Source of the DNA: JAQXGO01 sp045592445
GTDB lineage: Bacteria; Bacillota; Clostridia; UMGS1883; UMGS1540
Reading direction: 5' to 3'
DNA: 49,927 nucleotides
Assembly (NCBI GenBank): GCA_045592445.1
Contig: JAZNUV010000002.1
Location: 1 to 49,927, forward strand
Part shown: in pieces, positions 26,506-34,068 of the stretch
Layout: the number at the start of each line of letters is the position of its first letter
Position numbering within the stretch: the stretch's first letter is position 1
Position numbers and translations under genes: made by a program
Notes under the pieces: model-generated
What the model saw: only the letters and a program-made list of their open reading frames with translations
The model's database searches: none
What the model was told of the DNA's origin: nothing

Positions 26506-27462
26506 ATGATAAATTTTGAAAAGAAGAAAGCCCAGGCAATTTTAAGGCTTGTGCAATGCGGAGTTTTAGAAGAACACGCTGAGATTTTAACGGATTGCCT
26601 TCTTGTGTCGGATTTATACGGCGTGACAAGTCACGGGCTAAACATGCTGGACGCGCATATTGAAAAAATCAAACAAGGTGGATATAATCTCTCCCCTAAA
26701 ATGAAAGTGATACGACAAACCTCCTCTTTTGCAGTAGTTGACGGGGACAATGCACCGGGGCCTGTTTCGGCAATGTTTTGCACAAAGTATGGTATTGAAA
26801 AATGTAAGGATGCGGGCGTGTTTACCGTCTTTAGCCGAAACAATAACACCTTTGGTCCTGCGTTTTATTATTCCCTGCAAGCAGCAAAAATGGGCTGTAT
26901 TGCTTTTGTGTGTTCCAATAGCCCCGCGCAAATGGCGCCATATGGCGGTGTTAGCAAAATGTTGGGAACAAATCCCTTTGCCGCGGTGATTCCCGTGCCG
27001 GACGGCGATCCGATTATAATTGATATGGCAACCAGTGCAGTGGCGAAATCGAAATTTAAAGAATATAAGCTGAAGGGAGAACCTTTGCCCGCCGGTTGGG
27101 CAACGGATTGCGAAGGGAATCCGACCTGCGACCCGGACAAAGCCTTAGGCGGACTTGTGTTACCGATGGCAGGATTTAAAGGATATGCAATTTCAATGCT
27201 GATTGATATTATGGCGGGCGCATTGTCGGGTGCGGCATATCTGAACCATGTAGGGCGTTTTTACAACCAAAACGGGGAAAATATGAATGTTGGATATTAC
27301 ATGACGTTTATAAATCCGTATGTGGTTTTCGGAGATACATATGATAAAATGATAGCACAGTATGTAAAAGAGGTAAGAAACAGTAAGCCGCTTTCCGGAA
27401 GTGAAATTTCGCTCCCGGGAGATGACAGAATAAAAAGAAAAAAGATGAATGAAAACGATTAG
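26506..27462 (+). CDS. Ldh_2-family NAD(P)-dependent 2-keto-acid dehydrogenase (malate/lactate/ureidoglycolate type)
   Basis: A 318-residue protein of the Ldh_2 (YlbC/ComC/AllD) family: VSDLYGVTSHGLNML near residue 38 with the conserved His, NNNTFGPAFYY near 114, GTNPFAAVIPVPDGDPIIIDMATS near 152 and KGYAISMLIDIMAGALSGA near 225. The family reduces 2-keto acids such as oxaloacetate, pyruvate or sulfopyruvate with NAD(P)H. At 318 residues it is slightly shorter than usual. I start at ATG 26506, which has a GGGAG site; an upstream in-frame ATG lies inside the previous gene. In a glycan locus that also has an HpcH/HpaI aldolase and a pyruvyl transferase, it could make a 2-hydroxy acid for decoration; this is inference. 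Confidence 0.85.
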   Translation: MINFEKKKAQAILRLVQCGVLEEHAEILTDCLLVSDLYGVTSHGLNMLDAHIEKIKQGGYNLSPKMKVIRQTSSFAVVDGDNAPGPVSAMFCTKYGIEKCKDAGVFTVFSRNNNTFGPAFYYSLQAAKMGCIAFVCSNSPAQMAPYGGVSKMLGTNPFAAVIPVPDGDPIIIDMATSAVAKSKFKEYKLKGEPLPAGWATDCEGNPTCDPDKALGGLVLPMAGFKGYAISMLIDIMAGALSGAAYLNHVGRFYNQNGENMNVGYYMTFINPYVVFGDTYDKMIAQYVKEVRNSKPLSGSEISLPGDDRIKRKKMNEND

Positions 27463-27484
27463 CATATGGTGAGGGACGCGATCA

Positions 27485-28702
27485 ATGAAGGTATTGCAAA
27501 TCAATGCTACATATGGATACAAAAGCACCGGGCTTATTATGAAAGACATTGGGGATATGCTGACTCAGTCAGGCAAGCAGGCTTATTTTGCATATCAATC
27601 CGCAAAGGGGCCGGTTCAAAATGGTTTTGTTGTCGGAAACAAGCTTGATTGGAAGGCCCACGCCCTTTTATGCCGTTTAATTGGGAGGCAAGGCTACTAT
27701 TCGAAACGCCCCACAAAAAAGTTTTTAAAGACGCTGGATAAACTTGCGCCGGATGTGGTGCATCTACATAATTTGCACAGTAATTTTATTCACCTGAACC
27801 TGTTGCTTGCTCATCTTGCAAAAAAAGATATTCCCACTGTGATAACAATGCATGATTGCTGGTATTTTACAGGGAAATGTTTTCATTTTGCAGATGTTTT
27901 ATGTGATAAATTTGAAAAGGATTGCAAAAAGTGCCCCAAGCGGATGAGCCCGCCGGCGAGTGTGTTTTTCGACAGGGCAAGCTCTGTGCTGCGGGAGAGA
28001 AAAAAACATCTCGAAGCCATTCCAAGGCTTAGGATTGTGGGATGCAGTCAGTGGATATGCCAGCAGGCAAAAAGAGGGATTATGAAGAACCTCAACGTCT
28101 GCACAGTCCATAACGGAGTAGATACAAGTGTTTTTTATCCGCGCGACAAGCAGGAAAGCAAAAAAATTTTCGGGCTGGAAAACAAATTTGTTATTATGGG
28201 GATGGCAAACAAGTGGCTGAACCCGCATAACAAACTCTTTTTTGAAGCGATGTTGGAGAAGGTGGATAAAAATTCCAAAATTCTGCTGGTTGGGTGTAAC
28301 GGGACGCAGATGAAAGACCTGGAAAAGTATAAGGACAAAATTCTGGCAACGGGCTTTGTGCATGACAGGACCCTGTTATCCGAATATTATAGTGCGGCAG
28401 ATGTGTTTGTGAATGTGACGCACGCGGACACCTTGCCGACTGTGAACATGGAGAGCATCTTGTGCAATACGCCCGTGGTTACCTATGATAGTTGCGGAAG
28501 CCCTGAGGTTGTGCCGGAAGGCTGCGGATATGTTGTGGAGGAAGATGATTACGAAAAACTGATACAAAGAATTTTAGAGATTCGGGATGGAAAAAGTTTT
28601 GCATGCGGGGAAATCGGGCGTGCAAAATTTGATAAAAAACAATGTTACAGAAAATATTTGGATATTTATAGAGAACTTACAAAAAAAGAGGATATAAAAT
28701 GA
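27485..28702 (+). CDS. Glycosyltransferase family 4 (WcaL/colanic-acid-like)
   Basis: A 405-residue GT-B enzyme. The N-terminal half carries the well-known block DVVHLHNLHSNFIHLN and TMHDCWYFTGKCFHF with a following C-x5-C-x2-C cluster, typical of a GT4 subgroup in capsule loci. The C-terminal half has YSAADVFVNVTHADTLPTVNMESILCNTPVVTYDSCGSPEVV, including the ESI element that takes the place of the E-x7-E motif. The gene's stop overlaps the next start by 4 bases. Confidence 0.9.
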   Translation: MKVLQINATYGYKSTGLIMKDIGDMLTQSGKQAYFAYQSAKGPVQNGFVVGNKLDWKAHALLCRLIGRQGYYSKRPTKKFLKTLDKLAPDVVHLHNLHSNFIHLNLLLAHLAKKDIPTVITMHDCWYFTGKCFHFADVLCDKFEKDCKKCPKRMSPPASVFFDRASSVLRERKKHLEAIPRLRIVGCSQWICQQAKRGIMKNLNVCTVHNGVDTSVFYPRDKQESKKIFGLENKFVIMGMANKWLNPHNKLFFEAMLEKVDKNSKILLVGCNGTQMKDLEKYKDKILATGFVHDRTLLSEYYSAADVFVNVTHADTLPTVNMESILCNTPVVTYDSCGSPEVVPEGCGYVVEEDDYEKLIQRILEIRDGKSFACGEIGRAKFDKKQCYRKYLDIYRELTKKEDIK

Positions 28703-29760
28703 TTTTATATATAGCGGTTGCAGTATGGCCGATTTTTACATATTGGATGTATGCGGACCATTGCAATAGAATAAAAAGAGAGCCGGAAAATTTCAATTTT
28801 TATATAGCCATAACGCTGCTTCCGATGTTTCTTTTGCTTGCATTCCGAAACCCTTCACTAGGCGCGGACACGACAATGTATTTAAATAATTTTAATTATG
28901 TTCGGCATGCGCCATTAAGAGAAGTGCTTGAAGAAACCCGTATGGAGACCGGATATATTATTTTTGTTAAACTAATCGGGCATATTACAGACAGCTCTCT
29001 TGTATATCAGATTATATGCGTAACCATATATTATATCGGGTTTTTTACGTTTGCAAAACGGATTGAAAAAAAGGACGTATTCTGGTTCGTATATTTTGTA
29101 ACCACACTTGGATTCTTTTTCTTTATGTTTACCGGGGTCAGACAGTGCCTTGCAATTTCGATTTGCTTGTTTTCATATAAGTATTGCCAGGATCGCAAAT
29201 TATTCCGATTCTTGCTGTGCATGGTGCTGGCGTATTTTTTCCATAAAAGTTCAATTCTGTTTTTGCCGGTATATTGGATTGCCGGGAGAAAAGTTTCCAT
29301 ATACAGTGTAGCTATATATGGCATATGTGTGTGGGTTGCTTCCAATTATCTTTTAACCATACAAAATTTCTTTAATGAGCAGCTGGAATACAATTATGGC
29401 ATTGAGGCTGCAGGAGGCGGGACAATCTTTTTGTTTGTTATGCTTCTTTTAACTATTTTTTCTGTTTTGATGGTATATTATAAGCAGGAAATGGATCATC
29501 AGATTGTGAAGCAATTGGTAAATATAAATTTTATTACACTTTCCTTTTGGTTCATCCGATTGCAGACAAGAGTGGCAGAACGACCCAGCTATTATTTTTT
29601 AGTTTTCTCATGTGCATTATTTGCCCATGGACTGAATTTGTTAAAAGACAGAAAGGAAAGAATTCTGCTTACTTATTTGATTATGGCTTTTTCGATGTTA
29701 TTGTTTTTATATCGTTTAAGCACAAATAATGCAAGTCTGGTTCCATATCAATTCTATTAA
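28699..29760 (+). CDS. EpsG-family membrane protein, probable glycan polymerase (Wzy-like)
   Basis: A 353-residue integral membrane protein with about nine to ten helices. The early loop RNPSLGADTTMYLNNFN and the segment FFMFTGVRQCLAISICLFSYKYCQDRKLFRFLLCMVLAYFFHKSSILFLPVYW (spread over residues 135-190) match the EpsG/Wzy family, whose members join lipid-linked repeat units on the outer face of the membrane. It is the only polymerase candidate in the locus. The A+T-rich base use is stronger here than in the flanking housekeeping genes. Confidence 0.85.
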   Translation: MILYIAVAVWPIFTYWMYADHCNRIKREPENFNFYIAITLLPMFLLLAFRNPSLGADTTMYLNNFNYVRHAPLREVLEETRMETGYIIFVKLIGHITDSSLVYQIICVTIYYIGFFTFAKRIEKKDVFWFVYFVTTLGFFFFMFTGVRQCLAISICLFSYKYCQDRKLFRFLLCMVLAYFFHKSSILFLPVYWIAGRKVSIYSVAIYGICVWVASNYLLTIQNFFNEQLEYNYGIEAAGGGTIFLFVMLLLTIFSVLMVYYKQEMDHQIVKQLVNINFITLSFWFIRLQTRVAERPSYYFLVFSCALFAHGLNLLKDRKERILLTYLIMAFSMLLFLYRLSTNNASLVPYQFY

Positions 29761-29775
29761 AAGAGGGGAAAGGCA

Positions 29776-30744
29776 ATGGAGAAAAAAATCAGCATCATAA
29801 TTCCGATATATAACACATCAAAATATTTAGACAGATGTATAAATTCCGTTATAAATCAAACGTATACCCATATAGAGATTATACTGGTGGACGACGGCTC
29901 GACGGACGGTTCTTCTGCAATTTGCGATGAATTTGCCCTGAAGGATAACAGAATCAAGGTTATCCATAAAGAAAACGGCGGACTTTCGGATGCAAGAAAT
30001 GCAGGCCTTGATGTTGCAAGCGGAGAATATGTCGGCTTTTTGGATAGTGACGACTACGTATCACCGGAGATGTATGAGAAGCTGATACATAGAATAGAAA
30101 AGACGGGGTGCGACATTGCAAATGCCATGTATGTGCGGGTGGATGAAAAGGGAGAAATAACTCCTTCGCGCGTTACGCACACCGAGGATTGCGAAATCAC
30201 CGCCGAGGAATTTTTACGCGAACTCATGCTGCACACAGGCGACGTTAGCGTTTGTACAAAGCTTTTTAAAAGAGAAATTTTTGATTTTGTGCGGTTTCAG
30301 ACAGGAAAGCTGAATGAGGATTTATTGTTTATTTTAGATGTGCTTTGCCATGTGTCAAAAATAGCTTTTTCGGGACAAGTCGGATACTTTTATTTTTCGA
30401 GGAGCGACAGTGTAAGCAGTGGATACGGAAAAGCAGTTGTAGATATGGTCGAAAACGCGGTCTTAGCAAAAAGGATAGTGGACGAAAGATATCCGTCCCT
30501 TAAAAAACAGACTGAGAGATTTTGCCTGTATCAGCACATGGCATACCTTTTACTGGTGCCAAAGCAGGACGCCAAACGGGAAAACAAGGTATATGCGAGC
30601 GCGCTTGCCTATATCCGAAAAAATGCACACAAAAGCTTTTTTAACAAAGATTTAACCGTAAAAAATAAAATGACAATTATGATGCAAACAATCGCACCGA
30701 AATCCATGGCGAAATTCTATCAAAAAAGAGAGAAAAGGAAATGA
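29776..30744 (+). CDS. Glycosyltransferase family 2 (first GT2)
   Basis: A 322-residue GT-A enzyme. The N-terminus has ISIIIPIYNTSKYLDRCINSV, the nucleotide-binding VDDGSTDGS and the metal-binding FLDSDDYV (DxD type, near residue 92). It adds one sugar to the growing lipid-linked unit. Its DNA around 29963-30008 is nearly identical to that of the GT2 domain at 34069, suggesting a fairly recent duplication or gene conversion. It overlaps the next gene by 4 bases. Confidence 0.92.
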   Translation: MEKKISIIIPIYNTSKYLDRCINSVINQTYTHIEIILVDDGSTDGSSAICDEFALKDNRIKVIHKENGGLSDARNAGLDVASGEYVGFLDSDDYVSPEMYEKLIHRIEKTGCDIANAMYVRVDEKGEITPSRVTHTEDCEITAEEFLRELMLHTGDVSVCTKLFKREIFDFVRFQTGKLNEDLLFILDVLCHVSKIAFSGQVGYFYFSRSDSVSSGYGKAVVDMVENAVLAKRIVDERYPSLKKQTERFCLYQHMAYLLLVPKQDAKRENKVYASALAYIRKNAHKSFFNKDLTVKNKMTIMMQTIAPKSMAKFYQKREKRK

Positions 30745-31883
30745 AAATTGCATTTTTTTCAAACTTTTTAAACCATCATCAGCTTCCTATCTGCCAATCT
30801 TTTAGCGGAATGGAAGGCGTGGAATTTAAATTTGTCGCTTGCGAGAAGATTCCGAAGGACAGGCTGGCAATGGGATATGAGGATATGAACATGCAGTATC
30901 CTTTTGTGGTAAGGGCTTACGAGGATGAAAAGCAGGCATATGAAATTGCAGAGCAGTATGACGCGGTGATTTTCGGCGCGTGTGATACAAAATACATAGC
31001 CGCCCGAATGGCCAAAGGCAAAGTAAGCTTTCGCTTTTGCGAACGAGCACTGAAAAAAGGAACCTGGCGCCGCTTTATCCCAAGAACCAGAAGAAAAATA
31101 TACGAGGGGTATACAAGATATAAAAATCAGCCGCTTTATATTTTAGGGTCGGGGTCGTATGTGGCGCACGATTTGGCACTTTGTGGATTTCATAGCGAAA
31201 AATGCTTCAAATGGGGATATTTCCCGAAAATAGAAGAAAAAGACTTACAGAAAATATTTGAGCTGAAAAATCAAAACAAAGTGCCGGAAATTTTATACGC
31301 GGGCAGGCTATTGCCGCTAAAGCATGTTATGGACACGGTTCGGGCGGTTCATACGCTAAAAAAACAAAATATAGGCGTGCACTTTACCATAATTGGTGAC
31401 GGGGAGTGCAAAAGCGAAATAGAAAGATACATAAAGCGAAACAGGCTTGAAAATGAAATAACCATTCTTCCGTTTATGCCGACCGATGCAGTGAGGGCAT
31501 ATATGGACAGTGCGGATATATTTGTCTTTGGAAGTAATTTTTATGAAGGCTGGGGAGCCGTTGTAAATGAGGCGATGAACAGCGCTTGCGCTGTGGTTAT
31601 AAGTCATGCTGTCGGAAGCGCAAAATTTTTGATTCACGATGGAAAAAACGGATATGTGTATAGGTTTTCTGATATTTCAGAGCTGACAAAAAAAGTAAAA
31701 CGGCTTGTGACCGATAAAGCGTTACGGCAAGCCTTTGGCGCTGAGGCATACAAAACGATAAGCTCAGAATGGACTGCAAAGGTTGCCGCAGACAGGTTTT
31801 TACGGCTTTACCACGCGATTGAAAACGGCGAAGAGGACGGCACTTTATATACAACAGGGCCTTGCAGCAGAGCCAATACGTGA
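30741..31883 (+). CDS. Glycosyltransferase family 4
   Basis: A 380-residue GT-B enzyme. The C-terminal half shows EILYAGRLLPLKHVMDTVRAVHTL, FTIIGDGECKSEIERY, and the donor-site element SNFYEGWGAVVNEAMNSACAVVIS with the E-x7-E pair, followed by GSAKFLIHDGKNGYVY. The first half is divergent, with clustered basic residues (FIPRTRRKIYEGYTRYK) that may contact the membrane. Donor unknown. Confidence 0.88.
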   Translation: MKIAFFSNFLNHHQLPICQSFSGMEGVEFKFVACEKIPKDRLAMGYEDMNMQYPFVVRAYEDEKQAYEIAEQYDAVIFGACDTKYIAARMAKGKVSFRFCERALKKGTWRRFIPRTRRKIYEGYTRYKNQPLYILGSGSYVAHDLALCGFHSEKCFKWGYFPKIEEKDLQKIFELKNQNKVPEILYAGRLLPLKHVMDTVRAVHTLKKQNIGVHFTIIGDGECKSEIERYIKRNRLENEITILPFMPTDAVRAYMDSADIFVFGSNFYEGWGAVVNEAMNSACAVVISHAVGSAKFLIHDGKNGYVYRFSDISELTKKVKRLVTDKALRQAFGAEAYKTISSEWTAKVAADRFLRLYHAIENGEEDGTLYTTGPCSRANT

Positions 31884-31904
31884 TTTTTGCATGGAGGGAA
31901 GTAT

Positions 31905-33065
31905 ATGCGTGAAATCTTAGTTGTTGTCCCTGACACAAATGTGGGCGGGATTACCACGTCTGTATATAATTTTGTGGGTGAACTTTGCAAAAGAGGGAAC
32001 AGGGTTACTTTTTTAGATTTTTCTGCACATAAAATCAATCAAAATATACATTCTAAGGCGAAACAAATTTTTCTGAAAAAGAGGGCATGTTACTGGAAGA
32101 TTGGGAAAAGCGACGTTATGCAAGCACAGGGCATCAAAAAGATGCTGTTAATGCTTTTGGGAGTATTAAAAAAGCTTACAAATCAAAGCGGATTGTGGAA
32201 TAAACTGATTTTTCAGAAGCTTGGGGATACGTATGATGTGGCGGTGGCGTTTCGGCAATGCGCACCATGCTATTCTTTTGTACTGGATAAGGTAAAGGCA
32301 ACAAAAAAGATAGGATTTGTTCATGGCGATGTAGATTTTATGGGGGATATATCATCCTGGCAACCGTTCATGGCAAGATTTGATAAAATAGCGTACGTAT
32401 CGGACACGGTAAAAAAACATTTTATAAAAAAATATCCGAAACTTTCAATAAATGCCATAACCATATACAATATGTTTGATTATGAGAATATAAGAAGAAA
32501 GGCAGACATGCCAAACCCCGTAGCGTTTGATTTTTCGAAAAAAAATATTGTTACCGTTGCAAGGATAGACAATTCATCCAAGCAGATAGACTGGATTGTA
32601 CATATATGCGCGATTTTGAAAGAAAAATTGGGGAATCAATTTCATTGGTATGTTCTCGGTGACGGGCCTGATATGGATGCGGTTTGTGCGGCATCCCGCA
32701 AGATGGATGTGGATGATGTACTAACCCTTGTGGGGGAAGTTAAAAATCCATATGCCATTTTAAAAGAGGCGTATTTAGGTGTGTTAACCTCCCGCACAGA
32801 GGGGTATTGCATGACAGTCATTGAAACACTGTTCCTGGGAATTCCGATGGTAAATACACGGTTTGAATCCGTAAAGGAGCAAATGACAGACGGTGTCGAG
32901 GGAATCGTGGCAGACTTATGTATTGAGCATGTTGCAAGCGCAATTATGGATATGGCAGAGAATAAAGACGGCATTTATGACAACTGCAAAACCGCGCTTA
33001 GGGGGCGGGAGTTTAATAATGATATGGCGTATGCGCAATTTATGGAGAGCATTTGTGAAATGTAG
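31905..33065 (+). CDS. Glycosyltransferase family 4
   Basis: A 386-residue GT-B enzyme starting MREILVVVPDTNVGGITTSVYNFV, the usual acceptor-domain start with a glycine-rich loop. The C-terminal half has NIVTVARIDNSSKQIDWIV, WYVLGDGPDMD and LGVLTSRTEGYCMTVIETLFLGIPMVNTRFESV. The ATG at 31905 is chosen because GGAGGGA stands before it; an upstream in-frame ATG lacks a site. It follows the previous GT4 by 21 bases. Confidence 0.88.
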   Translation: MREILVVVPDTNVGGITTSVYNFVGELCKRGNRVTFLDFSAHKINQNIHSKAKQIFLKKRACYWKIGKSDVMQAQGIKKMLLMLLGVLKKLTNQSGLWNKLIFQKLGDTYDVAVAFRQCAPCYSFVLDKVKATKKIGFVHGDVDFMGDISSWQPFMARFDKIAYVSDTVKKHFIKKYPKLSINAITIYNMFDYENIRRKADMPNPVAFDFSKKNIVTVARIDNSSKQIDWIVHICAILKEKLGNQFHWYVLGDGPDMDAVCAASRKMDVDDVLTLVGEVKNPYAILKEAYLGVLTSRTEGYCMTVIETLFLGIPMVNTRFESVKEQMTDGVEGIVADLCIEHVASAIMDMAENKDGIYDNCKTALRGREFNNDMAYAQFMESICEM

Positions 33066-33068
33066 GGA

Positions 33069-34055
33069 GTGAGAAAAATACCTAGAATCAGTGTAATTGT
33101 CCCCGTGTATAATGCAAAAAGAACGCTTGGCGAATGTATTGAGTCCGTTTTGCAACAAACATATCGAGATATTGAGCTTATCCTGGTAGATGACGGCTCC
33201 GCCGATGAAAGCGGTGAAATTTGTGATACATATGCAAAAAAGGACAGACGGATAAAGGTAATCCATAAAGAAAACGGGGGCGTTTCTTCTGCGAGGAATA
33301 TGGGCATTGAAAAAGCAGAGGGTGAATATATTTGCTTTATTGATTCAGATGACTATATAGAGGCAGAAACGCTTGCGGCCGCCAAGAAAAGTATATCCGA
33401 CACAAATCCGGATTTGTTTATTTGGGGCATGGTATATGACTACTTCGGCAAGGAGGGGCTTATAAAATCAGTAAACGCCCCGGATAACAAGGCACTTGCG
33501 TTTGAGAAGCCCGATATAAATTTATGGATGAAAGCCTTTTCGGAAATCAATATGGCATCCCCTTGCAATAAACTTTATAAAAAAAGTCTTGTAAAGAAGA
33601 ATCATGTACAATTTGATACAGCTTGTGTCTTTTATGAAGACTTAAAATTTAATTTGGATTATTGTAGACATGTACAATCCGTAGTTTCAATTGAAAATGG
33701 ACTTTATCATTACAGGCAGACGGACATTCCGCAAATAAGCAAACGAAAATTCGGGGAAATTTTTATAAATTCCGATAAAGTATATGATTCGCTGGCCCCA
33801 TACATAAATGAAACAAAGTGTAAGAAAACAATTTTTGACAATATAGCGGCACAGACCTATTATCAGGAAATGTGTGCCCACGTATGGCAGAAAAAAGACA
33901 CGGCAGAGGTTATGAAAGCACTTTTTGCCAATCCAAGGTATAAATGCATCTTAAAAAGAATAAAAAAAGGAAAAAAAATCAGCACATTATGGATGCTTTG
34001 CAGGATAAGGGCATATAAGATTGCAGGATTTGTTGCGAAAAAAATTTGTAAATAA
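33069..34055 (+). CDS. Glycosyltransferase family 2 (start codon uncertain)
   Basis: A 328-residue GT-A enzyme with ISVIVPVYNAKRTLGECIESV, LVDDGSADES and FIDSDDYI. The only standard start that keeps the N-terminus is GTG at 33069, three bases after the previous stop, but the AGGGAG site then touches the start codon. The codon with ideal spacing from that site is an in-frame ATA at 33078. Start by reinitiation after the previous gene is the simplest reading. A sugar is added to the repeat unit; donor unknown. Confidence 0.85.
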   Translation: MRKIPRISVIVPVYNAKRTLGECIESVLQQTYRDIELILVDDGSADESGEICDTYAKKDRRIKVIHKENGGVSSARNMGIEKAEGEYICFIDSDDYIEAETLAAAKKSISDTNPDLFIWGMVYDYFGKEGLIKSVNAPDNKALAFEKPDINLWMKAFSEINMASPCNKLYKKSLVKKNHVQFDTACVFYEDLKFNLDYCRHVQSVVSIENGLYHYRQTDIPQISKRKFGEIFINSDKVYDSLAPYINETKCKKTIFDNIAAQTYYQEMCAHVWQKKDTAEVMKALFANPRYKCILKRIKKGKKISTLWMLCRIRAYKIAGFVAKKICK

Positions 34056-34068
34056 ATGAGGAGAGCAT

